A stretch of 64,000 nucleotides of DNA, taken from positions 95,143 through 159,142 of the forward strand of contig JAIEAP010000030.1 in NCBI GenBank assembly GCA_029071325.1, read 5' to 3'. Source of the stretch: Lachnospiraceae bacterium (lineage in GTDB: Bacteria > Bacillota > Clostridia > Lachnospirales > Lachnospiraceae). Position 1 is the stretch's first letter, and each line of letters starts with the position of its first letter. A program made the position numbers and the translations under genes. The notes under the pieces were generated by a model, which saw only the letters and a list, made by a program, of their open reading frames with translations, was not told the origin of the DNA and did not search any database. Positions 25,251 through 35,002 of this stretch are shown here, one piece after another.

Positions 25251-27545
25251 TTAGCCAAATAGATTTGTCAGCGAAGATGTGCTGTTCTGCAATTTCGCCA
25301 ACGCAGTCTCCATTGCAGCAAACTTCTTATAATAAGAATCCTCCATTGCCTGCAGTTTCTCTTCCCACCTCTTAATAGTAGTATTATAATTGCTGTACTC
25401 AGTTGCCATCTGCTTGTCGTTATAAACGGTAAAAGCACTGCTCAGTGAATTAGACTTCATCTTAGCATCTATCTCATCATAAAGACCGCTGGTCAGCTTC
25501 ATCATAAACTGCGTCACCGCATCCGGATCTTCCTCGATCATCTTCCTGAGGCGATCCGACTTATCTGCCACCGTCGCATCGTCCGGATCTCCGTAGATAT
25601 GGTACGCGGATTCCTCATTCATCTGCGCATTCAATACGCCTAATGTCTGAATGCCAAAGCTCGCAAGCGAATACTTCTTGCCATTGATCTCGTATGATTT
25701 GGACATTGCGCGGGTCATACTGTTCATAAGACCAGACAGGGTATCGTCACGGCGAAGCAGGGAGCCTTTAATCTTCTTCTCCCACTCCTCAATCTCGGTA
25801 TCGGTCAGAGCGTCCTTCTCCTCGGCAGTCAGCGGATCATATCCTTTTGCCGAATCCGCATTGTACAGAGAGGTCATCTCGTTGATCAGTTCATTGTACT
25901 CCTTCAGGAAGTCTTTGATCTTATTATAGATACCATCCACATCTGTCTTGACCGTCACATTCAGTTCTTCACTGCCGGGTTCTCCCGGTCTGCCGGTCTC
26001 TCCCAGTGCTTCAATCTGCAATCCATTGATGGAATAGCTATTGGATGTGGAGGTATAACGTGCGTTGTTCAGCCAGATTACAGAATCCTGAGCATTTACT
26101 CTGGTTGCCCCCTCGCTGTACTGGCTTGCATCCGTATTATTCAAGGACTGTACTGCATAATCAATACGTGCCTGAAGTGCTGCCGCATCTTCCCCGGTAT
26201 CCAAAAGGGCATATTTATCCAGAACCGCCTGGCTGTCCTTAATGGTATTCTCATGTTCGGAAACAACTGCCTTGTGGTCTGCAATATCCGTATCATACTG
26301 TTCCAGATGAGCATCCATCGTTCCTGCGTCGTATGCAGCATGTGCATTGTCCCTCACAGCCTCCATGGCTTCGCGCTCTTCCGGGGTCAGCGTATCATCA
26401 TAAATAGTTGCCTCATACTTCTCTACTGCTTTCTGCGCTTTAGCATACTCTGCGATGGTGGTGCGGGTATCGTCTTCGCCTTCCCTCTTCGCCACCAGAC
26501 CTGCCTTTTCTGCCACCTGATCCAGCATTTCCTGGCCTGTCATCCTGCGGTCTTCCGGTGTCGACTCATCCGCAACGACCAACTTGCCGTCGTCGTCTCT
26601 CATAAGATTGCCGTTTTCATCCAACGCATAAGTTTTCTTCTTATCTGACGCAGACATGGATGCAAGGTCATTAAGATCAAGACGCTCTGCCTGAGTCAAA
26701 CCGCTGGTTGCGTCCTTCATAGTCTTATAGTTGGCTGCATACTGCCGGTTCGCAGACAGATTGGAAATCTTTGCCCTCTCCTGCGCGATGGTGTTGGTGG
26801 AATCTTCAATGGTAGCCTTTGCAGCGCTTATCTGATCCAGAATATCCTGAAGATCTGCTCCGTCATATGCCGCCCATGCCCCATAAGCTGCTGTATTAGC
26901 ATTTGAAGCCACGTTCAATCCCAGCGCTTTTAATGCTTTCGTGCCGTCTGCATCAATTCCTGTCAGGGAGAAGTCATTCTGTATACCGGTATCCTTTGCC
27001 GCGACATAAATTCTCTGATAATTGCTGTCATAGGATGCCTTTACTCCTGCTTCATTCAGCTTGCCGACAAAATCACTGATGGTGGTATCACCCGTCACCT
27101 CAATCTCAGTAGTCTTACCTGCGGAGGTCACACTGATCCTGCCGTTTGCAATTGCTTCGTCGCCCAGCAGATCACTGAGCTTAGTTCCTCCATTGCTGCC
27201 TGATTTGATCGTTCCGCCGGTCAGATAACCCGACTTCGCCATCTGCTCAATACTCAGACTGTAGCTTCCGTTGACCGCACTACCGCTTGCTTTTACACTC
27301 GCTTTCGTAGAATTGGATACTGTGGCCGCTTTGATATTATAAGCGCCGCTGTATTTCAGACTGGTTATATTGGTATACAGTTTCTTTACCTTAGTATTCA
27401 GCGCCTTCCATGCATCCTGTTTCCAGGACAGCTTGGTCTGTGCCTTCACATATTTGTCTTTCTTCACACTGTATGCGGATACCAGCTGCTGTACGATCGC
27501 CTCTGTATCCAGACCTGATGATAAACCTGATATTCTGATTGCCAT
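25251..27545 (-). CDS. fliD: Flagellar filament cap protein FliD
   Basis: 764 residues with MAIRISGLSSGLDTEAIVQQLV at the start and a coiled C-terminus (YNTTIKRWEEKLQAMEDSYYKKFAAMETALAKLQ). FliD caps the filament and promotes flagellin insertion. The protein is longer than the 450-500 residue Bacillus or enteric forms; the extra length is a helical, acidic middle (about 235-470) that is probably surface exposed. It follows flaG by 13 bp. Confidence 0.93.
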   Translation of the reverse strand: MAIRISGLSSGLDTEAIVQQLVSAYSVKKDKYVKAQTKLSWKQDAWKALNTKVKKLYTNITSLKYSGAYNIKAATVSNSTKASVKASGSAVNGSYSLSIEQMAKSGYLTGGTIKSGSNGGTKLSDLLGDEAIANGRISVTSAGKTTEIEVTGDTTISDFVGKLNEAGVKASYDSNYQRIYVAAKDTGIQNDFSLTGIDADGTKALKALGLNVASNANTAAYGAWAAYDGADLQDILDQISAAKATIEDSTNTIAQERAKISNLSANRQYAANYKTMKDATSGLTQAERLDLNDLASMSASDKKKTYALDENGNLMRDDDGKLVVADESTPEDRRMTGQEMLDQVAEKAGLVAKREGEDDTRTTIAEYAKAQKAVEKYEATIYDDTLTPEEREAMEAVRDNAHAAYDAGTMDAHLEQYDTDIADHKAVVSEHENTIKDSQAVLDKYALLDTGEDAAALQARIDYAVQSLNNTDASQYSEGATRVNAQDSVIWLNNARYTSTSNSYSINGLQIEALGETGRPGEPGSEELNVTVKTDVDGIYNKIKDFLKEYNELINEMTSLYNADSAKGYDPLTAEEKDALTDTEIEEWEKKIKGSLLRRDDTLSGLMNSMTRAMSKSYEINGKKYSLASFGIQTLGVLNAQMNEESAYHIYGDPDDATVADKSDRLRKMIEEDPDAVTQFMMKLTSGLYDEIDAKMKSNSLSSAFTVYNDKQMATEYSNYNTTIKRWEEKLQAMEDSYYKKFAAMETALAKLQNSTSSLTNLFG

Positions 27546-27558
27546 ATGATTCGCCTCC

Positions 27559-27960
27559 TTACCGTTTCTCGTCTACTAAGATTCCTGCCATCTCCCAGAC
27601 CTTGGCGATCATATCCAGAGTCTTCTCTGGGGGATACTCTTTGATTACTTTCTTGGATTCCTTGTCTACAATCTTAATAGTCACACGGTTTGTTCCGTCA
27701 TGAACACCAAACACAGCCTCTGTCTGTGCCGAATTCTTATTGATGTTCTCCACTGCCTTCTTAATCTGTTCATTGGTGGCAGTCTTCTCTTCCTCATTCC
27801 CATTGGTATTAAGGTTCTGTACTCCGTTGCCGGCATATGCGTTGCTCATATCCTGTGCCGGTTCTTCCACAGCACGGGCAGCCTCGACCTTTGCCGGTTC
27901 TGGGGTAGCTGCACTTCCCTGATACGCTACTCCGCTGCTTTTGATTGCTTCAATTGACAT
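27559..27960 (-). CDS. flaG: FlaG-family flagellar protein
   Basis: 133 residues from the ATG at 27960, chosen because GGAGG lies 8 bases upstream; the next ATG upstream overlaps that site. The C-terminal half has the FlaG signature FGVHDGTNRVTIKIVDKESKKVIKEYPPEKTLDMIAKVWEMAG. The first 60 residues are low complexity. FlaG influences filament length in other bacteria. First gene of a SigD-driven operon with fliD and fliS. Confidence 0.88.
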   Translation of the reverse strand: MSIEAIKSSGVAYQGSAATPEPAKVEAARAVEEPAQDMSNAYAGNGVQNLNTNGNEEEKTATNEQIKKAVENINKNSAQTEAVFGVHDGTNRVTIKIVDKESKKVIKEYPPEKTLDMIAKVWEMAGILVDEKR

Positions 27961-28021
27961 GTCATACACCTCCATGTGTTTTATGCCATCTATATGGCGC
28001 TATACGATAGTTCTAACATCT

Positions 28022-28048
28022 ATATCGGAAGTTTCTCCCAAAAATTTA
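28022..28048 (-). promoter_or_regulatory. SigD promoter of the flaG-fliD-fliS operon
   Basis: TAAA (28045-28048), 15-base spacer, TCCGATAT (28022-28029) on the minus strand; identical in both boxes to the flagellin promoter. It lies in the 93-bp csrA-flaG gap, 62 bases before the start codon. Confidence 0.85.
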
Positions 28049-28053
28049 AGAAT

Positions 28054-28269
28054 TTATAACAAATTTTTCAGAGCTTCCAATCCGTCCATCTTGAGTGCCG
28101 CCTCGTTCTCTTTCTGTATCTGAAGATATACCTCCTTGCGGTAGACCGGCACATCCTTGGGTGCAGAGATACCGATTTTGATCTGGTCTCCGCGAATCTC
28201 CAGCACGGTAATTTCTATATTATTGTTAATTACTAAAGCCTCGCCCTTTTTTCTGGTTAATGCCAACAT
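28054..28269 (-). CDS. csrA: Carbon storage regulator CsrA
   Basis: 71 residues, full length for the family: [47 protein letters not shown] with the conserved R6 and the GxxxR/APxxVxVxRxE surface used for RNA binding. It binds GGA motifs in mRNA leaders and represses flagellin translation in Gram-positive bacteria. Two bases separate it from fliW, the gene of its protein antagonist. A good target site lies in the flagellin leader at 24171-24188. Confidence 0.96.
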   Translation of the reverse strand: MLALTRKKGEALVINNNIEITVLEIRGDQIKIGISAPKDVPVYRKEVYLQIQKENEAALKMDGLEALKNLL

Positions 28270-28271
28270 GC

Positions 28272-28733
28272 CTACTCACCTGCTTTCTGTTTTGCTGCTT
28301 TTAACTGGTCATATATCTTGTATTTCACAGGCATGTCGTCCTCTACGATGATCTGACGTGCTTTTAAGGTATCCGTATTGATCACGATAGGCGCCTTCAG
28401 GTTCACAGCAATCTGCTCAATATCACTGGGCACTGTGACTGTGACCAACACAAACAGATTTTCTCCCGTCGTCTCACCCAGCGCAGTGAACATATCATCC
28501 TCTACGGTGGGATTGTAATCAGGATATACTAACAGCGGATCAATGACCGAAAATGCCACCTCCGGCTCATCCATAGACTGCAGCCAGGAAATTCCCGCCT
28601 TGCCCTTCTTCTCCTCGTTATAGATCAACGTGAAATTTTTCATCTCAGGAAATCCGATGATTCCGTTCTCGAAACGTATGATCTTGTCATCCTCAATTTC
28701 AATTTCCCCAAAAATTCTTGTTGATGCTTTCAT
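28272..28733 (-). CDS. fliW: Flagellar assembly factor FliW
   Basis: 153 residues with typical FliW text: [29 protein letters not shown] and [38 protein letters not shown]. FliW binds either flagellin or CsrA; free flagellin frees CsrA to repress hag translation, so export and synthesis are matched. Directly upstream of csrA in one transcript. Confidence 0.95.
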   Translation of the reverse strand: MKASTRIFGEIEIEDDKIIRFENGIIGFPEMKNFTLIYNEEKKGKAGISWLQSMDEPEVAFSVIDPLLVYPDYNPTVEDDMFTALGETTGENLFVLVTVTVPSDIEQIAVNLKAPIVINTDTLKARQIIVEDDMPVKYKIYDQLKAAKQKAGE

Positions 28734-28772
28734 ACCTTCTTCTCCTTCTATAATATAATGTAACGCTTCCGT

Positions 28773-30329
28773 TTACAGATAATCCAGCAATGTCTGCCTC
28801 TCTATTTTCGCCGCAGCCTGCAGGGATGCCTGGTATGCCAGATAGGAAGATGTATAATCGATTACGATGTCCGACAGATCCCGGTCCTCGTTATCAGACT
28901 TTAAGGATTCTACCGTTGCCTGCTGATTAGACATACGGTTCTTGGTGATCGCGAGCTGCTCCGCCTTATTTCCCACATCCGTAATGGCAATATTCACGTC
29001 CGCCATATATCCCGAAAACTTGGTCAGACTTCTGGAAAACAGGTTCTGCAGATTATTGTCCGCATAGTCCATCTGCTTCTTCGCCGCTTCCAGACAAGAA
29101 TTCAGATACTGCTGATCCTCTTTGGAGGCATAGCGTTCCTGCTTCAGCATATCCTCAATGGCAGTTACCGTGTCATGGGCGTTGATGGAGTTCTGCACTG
29201 CAAAGATCAGGTCATCTACATCTCTGGCAATGGAAGAATCAAACACATCGTTCGCCTGAGTATTCACTGTCAATGTCTGATTTGCAGCTACGATATATTC
29301 AATATCCTGATTGGTCCTTACTGCACTCTCGTAATCAACATTCTCGGCCAGTGCACCGTTCTCGTAATTGGTATACTTAATTTGATTTAACGGATCCGTA
29401 TAATCATAACAATCAAAATAATGCTCCGGTCTGATCTCGCCTTTCTCAAATCCTGTTTTTTCATAATTCACTGGTATAACAGCATTACAAGAACTGAGTG
29501 TAGAAGCAATCGTCTTACCCATCAAAAATTCGCCAGTATCCTTGTTGAACACCACCTCACTGTCACCAATCGCATATTGGCTGTCCTCCAGTTCCTTGGT
29601 TGTGACCGTACTGAACTGTACCTTTCCATTCCCATTCGAGGAATACCACGCAAGCTCCCGAGAGGGATTCGTTGCATCGGGACCTTCTCCCCTCAGACCA
29701 TCAATCTTGTCATAGGCCAGACACAGCCTGTATAGAGTTACATCCTCCGGCTTGCCCGGCGCGGTCTGAGCTGCCACATCTGCTGCCGTAGGTGTTTTCA
29801 CCGCTCCATAGGTATAGGTGAACTCTTCAATATCCGACGCATTCAGATATTCATAGATATCATAGTGTGCATCCTTCATATCATTCTCGAAGGTCAGCGT
29901 CTTATCGGTCTTGTACCCGGTAAACACTGTCCTGCCAGCATAATCGGCATTTCCCTCGGAATATATCTGACTGGAAAGAGATTTCAACTGTTTTAAGATT
30001 GTATTGCGGTCTTCCTCTGTCAGCGTACCGTTGGCTCCCTCATCACACTTGGTATGAATAGTAGTCAGAATCTTCTTCATATTGGTAAGCGCCGTCTCCG
30101 TCACTTCCAGCCAGGACTCCGCATCGGGAATATTTTTCTCATAATACTGATTGATCTGGCTCAAGTTGCTGCGCAGACGCAGCGCACGGATCGCAACCAC
30201 TGGGTCGTCGGCAGGACTGCTGATCTTCTTCTGGGAAGACATCTGATTATTCAGGGTGTCCAGACTGGTCTTATTGCCGTTGATATTTATCTTGGTATTG
30301 CTCATGATCATGTTGTTCGTAATTCTCAT
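28773..30329 (-). CDS. flgL: Hook-filament junction protein FlgL
   Basis: 518 residues with flagellin-like ends: MRITNNMIMSNTKININGNKTSLDTLNNQMSSQKKISSPADDPVVAIRALRLRS and a C-terminus with VIDYTSSYLAYQASLQAAAKI. FlgL is the outer of the two junction proteins between hook and filament. The middle (about 160-380) is a larger insert than in Bacillus FlgL (about 300 residues in all). It follows the second flgK by 12 bp. Confidence 0.92.
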   Translation of the reverse strand: MRITNNMIMSNTKININGNKTSLDTLNNQMSSQKKISSPADDPVVAIRALRLRSNLSQINQYYEKNIPDAESWLEVTETALTNMKKILTTIHTKCDEGANGTLTEEDRNTILKQLKSLSSQIYSEGNADYAGRTVFTGYKTDKTLTFENDMKDAHYDIYEYLNASDIEEFTYTYGAVKTPTAADVAAQTAPGKPEDVTLYRLCLAYDKIDGLRGEGPDATNPSRELAWYSSNGNGKVQFSTVTTKELEDSQYAIGDSEVVFNKDTGEFLMGKTIASTLSSCNAVIPVNYEKTGFEKGEIRPEHYFDCYDYTDPLNQIKYTNYENGALAENVDYESAVRTNQDIEYIVAANQTLTVNTQANDVFDSSIARDVDDLIFAVQNSINAHDTVTAIEDMLKQERYASKEDQQYLNSCLEAAKKQMDYADNNLQNLFSRSLTKFSGYMADVNIAITDVGNKAEQLAITKNRMSNQQATVESLKSDNEDRDLSDIVIDYTSSYLAYQASLQAAAKIERQTLLDYL

Positions 30330-30341
30330 TGGTCTACCTCC

Positions 30342-32195
30342 TTACACGCCGGTCTCCAAAATAAGACGGTCATACATTTCGGCCATAACTGATATCATTT
30401 TTGACGCCAGATTATATGCATTCTGGAACTTCACCAGTTCCAAAGCCTCCTCATCCTCGTCTACACCGGATATGGATTGTCTCTGCAGATTAATAGACAT
30501 CTCTATATTAGAGTAATTCTGATAAAAGAGCTTGGATTCCTGGGTATCCACTGCCACATCGGACAAAAGGCACTGCAGGAAATCATCCGAACCGCCGCCG
30601 CGATACATGGTGGTCTTGCTCTCCATCTTCAGGGACTCCTCTATCAATGTATATTTATCGGTTCCATCTGTGTATTCTGACTCTGTCACTGCCGCCAGGC
30701 GCCTGGGATTATTCAGCGTCTCTGCCGCCACGGTAATGTTGGCCGCTGTCAGCTGATAATATGTGTTGGAAGTGGACGTCAGATTCGTATCCGTAAAGTC
30801 GTACTCACCTCCGGTTGCCCTTTTGCCCACAAAAAAGCTTCCCATAGGATTGCCGTCTGCATCTACTCCGGGATCTGCCGGATCCCCCCGCTGGATATCA
30901 TTGAAACCTTTCGCAAAATTACGTAGGAATTCATTCATCTGTGCCTGATAATATGGGATACCCATCGCCTCTATGCTCTTGCCTATAGCAACATTCTCTC
31001 CCAAAAACTTGCTTTTCTGCACAGAATTCAACTGCATTTTCAAAGTAAATGTGTAGCTTCCGTCATCATTGACCGTAAAGTCTGAATATTCATAGTCGTC
31101 GTCACGAATCGTGAGAAGACCTTCTTCCGCAATAGTCAGCTTCTGTATCTCTGTAATAGATGGATCCTTCACGGTGATCTGTGTCACAGGTCTTCCGTTC
31201 ACCTGCACGTCCTGGATACTTCCCGCCTCCGTGCCAATCTTCCCCCGGAAATTCTCACCGTTATTGCCGTCACGCATTTCAAACAACGCTTTTAGCGTGC
31301 CCGACATAGAACCGCTGGTTGCATTGAACTTCATCCCGGTATCGCTCCAGGTAACCTCATACAGTCCTTCAATATCCGTCTGATTGACCTTCTGTGTTCT
31401 GGGCGTACAGGTCAGTGTCCGGTAATCATTGCCGTTTACCAGCGACTGTCCTGCAATCTTCACGCTGTAATTATTCATTCCCAGATACATATCCGGATAG
31501 TTGCTGTTGGTGATGGGAGTCTCTGACACCTCTACCGGAGCCATAACCGATAACTGATCTACCAGAAGCGCCCGTTCGTCTCTCAGTTCATTGGCATAAC
31601 CGCCGCGAACTTCTATCTGATTGATCTGCTTATTAATCAGGGCAATCTTCTGTGAAATAGCATTGATGCTGTCCACAGTAGCCTTAACCTCACTATTAAT
31701 TGTCAACTGCAGGTCGCTGAGACTGCTGGACATTCCGTTAAAATAAACTGCCAGGCTCTGGGCGCTGCCGATAAACTGCTTGCGGTAATTCTCGTCACCG
31801 GTGTGCCCCTTCAGACTATCCATGTCATTGAACATAGTCTTCAACAGAGTGGCAAATCCCTGTTCTGTATCGTCATCCCGAAGGTACATCTGCATCTGCT
31901 CCATATAGTACAGGCGGGTCTCATACAATCCCAGTCCGGCATTATTATTCCAATACTTCGTATCATAATAAAAATCGCGCAGCTGCGTCACAGCAATTGC
32001 CGCAACACCGGTTCCTGTCGTACCGTACTTGGCATTTACCCGTAAAGCCTCAGAGGTTTCCAGAGTCGTCACCTGCTTGCTATAGCCCTTGGTCTGCACA
32101 TTAGAGATATTATTCGCCGTAGTATTCACAGATGACTGGAATGCCGCCAGTGCAGAGCCAGCAATATTTAATCCAAAAAACTGTGATGTTCCCAT
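30342..32195 (-). CDS. flgK: Hook-associated protein FlgK, second copy
   Basis: 617 residues. MGTSQFFGLNIAGSALAAFQSSVNTTANNISNVQTKGYSKQ at the start and LVKFQNAYNLASKMISVMAEMYDRLI at the end are FlgK hallmarks; the middle differs from the upstream copy at 32213. It forms part of the hook-filament junction. Seventeen bases separate the two flgK genes. The two proteins share only the terminal regions, so this is an old duplication or two specialised junction proteins. Confidence 0.9.
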   Translation of the reverse strand: MGTSQFFGLNIAGSALAAFQSSVNTTANNISNVQTKGYSKQVTTLETSEALRVNAKYGTTGTGVAAIAVTQLRDFYYDTKYWNNNAGLGLYETRLYYMEQMQMYLRDDDTEQGFATLLKTMFNDMDSLKGHTGDENYRKQFIGSAQSLAVYFNGMSSSLSDLQLTINSEVKATVDSINAISQKIALINKQINQIEVRGGYANELRDERALLVDQLSVMAPVEVSETPITNSNYPDMYLGMNNYSVKIAGQSLVNGNDYRTLTCTPRTQKVNQTDIEGLYEVTWSDTGMKFNATSGSMSGTLKALFEMRDGNNGENFRGKIGTEAGSIQDVQVNGRPVTQITVKDPSITEIQKLTIAEEGLLTIRDDDYEYSDFTVNDDGSYTFTLKMQLNSVQKSKFLGENVAIGKSIEAMGIPYYQAQMNEFLRNFAKGFNDIQRGDPADPGVDADGNPMGSFFVGKRATGGEYDFTDTNLTSTSNTYYQLTAANITVAAETLNNPRRLAAVTESEYTDGTDKYTLIEESLKMESKTTMYRGGGSDDFLQCLLSDVAVDTQESKLFYQNYSNIEMSINLQRQSISGVDEDEEALELVKFQNAYNLASKMISVMAEMYDRLILETGV

Positions 32196-32212
32196 GTTTC
32201 CACCTCATCTTC

Positions 32213-33949
32213 CTAACGCATACTGCTAATCAGCGTTTCTATCATTTCGCTTACTACATTAATGTAACGGCTCGCCGCATTATACGCGTTCTGGTACATG
32301 ATCATGCTGGTCAATTCTTCGTCTGAAGATACGCCGATCACCTGCTGTCTCTGATTATCAATGGAGGTCGTTGAGTCGCAAAGTGTCTCCGATGTCGTAT
32401 AATATACGGTTCCAGCCGTTCCCAACTCCCCGATCATCTGTGAATAGTAATCCATAAAGGTACACGGAGTAGTGGCATTGGGATTCAGCGATATATTATT
32501 TCCCTTCCACATTTTGGACAATGCCGCCCCCAGATCATACGCCACATGCTTATTATTGGGGTCCTGTGTCAGATGAGGGATATGAGAAGTATTCTCCACG
32601 ATATCCGCATTGACCCTAAGACTCTTGAGGGTATACATCTTAGAGGTATCTTCCGTGCTCTCCTCATTGTATACATAATACTCTTTGTTGGTTTCCGCAA
32701 CGAACACTTTGGTGTACCGCTCCGTCCCAACCCTGGAAAACAGTTCCTGAGGCGGAAGCGCATAGTCGCTGCCCACCGCACATTTCTCCGCATCCAGGAT
32801 TTTCATGCCCTTCGTAATGGTAAATGCGCTTCCATCCGCTGTCGTACCAGCAAGGTCTGCACCATCGTATTCTACATTCGGGCAGAAGATATCATTGATG
32901 GTCGTTACCAGCTTATGGATAAACTGATCCAGTTCAGCTTCTGTGGAGAGCATCACGGACATTCCCGCTCCACTGTTGTACTCTTCCTGAGAGAGATTTT
33001 CCACATCGCGGTAATTTGCAATATAATCGCCTCTCTGCATCACCAACGCTTTGATTTCTCCCACATCTGTGTTGAATGTGGAATTAATATCCACGCCGAA
33101 ATTAAAGACCTCACTGATCTGATTCTTGTTGGTATCCGACATATGTGGCCAGTACGGCGTGATAAAATCTGTATTCGGATCGGCAACAGTCCCCATCTCA
33201 TAAGCAGTTGCCCTTGTGACAAAGGCCACCCCTTCTACGGATACTTCCACGACTCCGTCATACTTCTCTTCGCAATCTATACGGACCAGACCTGCCAATT
33301 CATCCAGGGCGTTGTCCCTTCGATCCCGAAGTTCCATGGCCGTCTCAATACCGCCCGCCTCTATTTTCATGATCTGGTTATTTAATTCATAAATCGTTGC
33401 TCCCAACTTATTGACCCGGTCAATTTTCTGGGATATCTGCGCATTCAGATTATATTGATATTGTTGTAAACTGGAATATACCGCCTGTGCGCGGCTGATG
33501 AACAGACTTGCTTTCTGCGTGACCAGATTCTGATTTACGGAATCTGACGGATCTTTGGCGAACTCTTCGAACGCCTGATACAGTTCTCCGATGCTGTTCT
33601 GAAACGTCTGCCCCTCCAACTCCTGAAAATATGTATATACCTCATTTACTGTGGAGTAGCAGGCAGAATAGAATGACTGACGTCCTGCCTCAAGACGATA
33701 AGCCTTATCCAAGAATTCATCCCTCAGATGAACCACATCCGCAATGGACACTCCAAGTCCAGACTGCTGATAGCTGATGGCTGAATTACGATTGATGACC
33801 ATGTACTGCATATCTTGCTGCAGTACGGTCTGGCGCACATAACCCTTCGTATCTACGTTTGCCAGGTTATTTGCTGTTGTGTTCATCGCATTTTGACTGG
33901 TTCTCAGACCACTAGAACCTATATATAAGCTCCCCATTCCGTTAGCCAT
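32213..33949 (-). CDS. flgK: Hook-associated protein FlgK, first copy
   Basis: 578 residues with MGSLYIGSSGLRTSQNAMNTTANNLANVDTKGYVRQ near the start and SMIMYQNAYNAASRYINVVSEMIETLI at the end, both typical for FlgK. It lies 25 bp after flgN, whose product is the FlgK/FlgL export chaperone in other bacteria. Having two flgK genes in tandem is unusual compared with Bacillus. Confidence 0.92.
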   Translation of the reverse strand: MANGMGSLYIGSSGLRTSQNAMNTTANNLANVDTKGYVRQTVLQQDMQYMVINRNSAISYQQSGLGVSIADVVHLRDEFLDKAYRLEAGRQSFYSACYSTVNEVYTYFQELEGQTFQNSIGELYQAFEEFAKDPSDSVNQNLVTQKASLFISRAQAVYSSLQQYQYNLNAQISQKIDRVNKLGATIYELNNQIMKIEAGGIETAMELRDRRDNALDELAGLVRIDCEEKYDGVVEVSVEGVAFVTRATAYEMGTVADPNTDFITPYWPHMSDTNKNQISEVFNFGVDINSTFNTDVGEIKALVMQRGDYIANYRDVENLSQEEYNSGAGMSVMLSTEAELDQFIHKLVTTINDIFCPNVEYDGADLAGTTADGSAFTITKGMKILDAEKCAVGSDYALPPQELFSRVGTERYTKVFVAETNKEYYVYNEESTEDTSKMYTLKSLRVNADIVENTSHIPHLTQDPNNKHVAYDLGAALSKMWKGNNISLNPNATTPCTFMDYYSQMIGELGTAGTVYYTTSETLCDSTTSIDNQRQQVIGVSSDEELTSMIMYQNAYNAASRYINVVSEMIETLISSMR

Positions 33950-33974
33950 GGTACTTTTCCTCCTGTTACGCTAT

Positions 33975-34487
33975 TTACTGTTTGGCATCAAAGCCACTGC
34001 TGCCCAACAGATCCCCTGTATTATACGCGGATCTGTTATAATTGGCCGTTTCCGGTGCCTGCCTTAAGCTCTTGAACAGCGTCAGGTCAAATTCCACCAT
34101 TTCCAGTGCCTGCTGAATCAGCGCCTGGTTCTGGGTATTGATCCGTACCATTTCCTGCAACGTGCTGTGAAGATTATCGCGGAGCAAAATAAGGTGGCTC
34201 TGTTCTTCCGGCTGAGCTGACAAGGCTTCTATCATGGTGCCGATGGTGAAGCTCTCCGGCTCCTTCCCCAGCACATCCGCCATATCATTTAAGACGGTCC
34301 TGCGTTTCACCTCATACTGGTGGAGAATATCCGTCATCTCCTGTTCCCGTTCGGTGAGCTCTTCCAGGCGCTTCACATTACCGGCAATGATCACATCCTT
34401 CTTCTCTGTTGACACCTTGATCAATGCCTGGTATTGTTCATCCTCTTTCTGCAATACATCTGTCAACTCTTCCATCAAACTAGCCAC
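33975..34487 (-). CDS. flgN: Flagellar protein FlgN
   Basis: 170 residues, helical, with the FlgN-like text MEELTDVLQKEDEQYQALIKVSTEKKDVIIAGNVKRLEELTEREQEM and a C-terminal disordered tail. FlgN is the export chaperone for FlgK and FlgL. Sixteen bases downstream of flgM. Confidence 0.85.
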   Translation of the reverse strand: MASLMEELTDVLQKEDEQYQALIKVSTEKKDVIIAGNVKRLEELTEREQEMTDILHQYEVKRRTVLNDMADVLGKEPESFTIGTMIEALSAQPEEQSHLILLRDNLHSTLQEMVRINTQNQALIQQALEMVEFDLTLFKSLRQAPETANYNRSAYNTGDLLGSSGFDAKQ

Positions 34488-34503
34488 TGCTTATCCTCAC
34501 TTC

Positions 34504-34785
34504 TTATCCCTGTGCTGCATGATATTTTGCCAGCAGCATACTCGCAAAATCTCCGGAATCTACATTGTAATTGCCTGACTGGACACTGTCCTTAAGATAG
34601 GCCACTTTATCTTCCCTGATATCCGAAGCCTCGGCTACTGCCTGTTTTGCGATCCGATAGTCCTGACCTACGCGGGAAATCTGTACCTGATCCCTGCCTG
34701 CGTCCACCCCATACGATTTCTGTGCTTTTGAAACTTTATTCGTATTATAGAGAGAAGCTATCTGATTATATGATTCAACACGCAT
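34504..34785 (-). CDS. flgM: Anti-sigma-28 factor FlgM
   Basis: 93 residues: a disordered N-terminus and the conserved C-terminal sigma-binding helices (REDKVAYLKDSVQSGNYNVDSGDFASMLLAK). FlgM holds SigD inactive until it is exported through the completed hook. First gene of the late operon, preceded by a SigD promoter, so it forms the usual negative feedback loop. Confidence 0.93.
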   Translation of the reverse strand: MRVESYNQIASLYNTNKVSKAQKSYGVDAGRDQVQISRVGQDYRIAKQAVAEASDIREDKVAYLKDSVQSGNYNVDSGDFASMLLAKYHAAQG

Positions 34786-34840
34786 AACGGCATCTCCTTT
34801 CTTCCTTGAAATGACAAGTATTTCTTCCTGTCTACTCTAT

Positions 34841-34867
34841 TTATCGGATGATTCAGAAGAAACATTA
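34841..34867 (-). promoter_or_regulatory. SigD promoter of flgM operon
   Basis: TAAT (34864-34867), 15-base spacer, TCCGATAA (34841-34848) on the minus strand: one mismatch in the -35 and two in the -10 relative to TAAA-N15-GCCGATAT. 55 bases before the flgM start. Confidence 0.7.
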
Positions 34868-35002
34868 GCATTTTTTTCGCCGTCTGCAAAATGGGGAAAC
34901 TTAATGCGGCAAAAGAACTTGTAGAATGTATCGGGATATGCCATAATCTTATCATAAATACCAGATCACAAAAACGAACAAGTGAAGAAGGGTGTACTGC
35001 AT

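Noticed and set aside
32546..33385. 279-residue open frame on the plus strand
   Set aside because: Antisense to the first flgK; no family resemblance.
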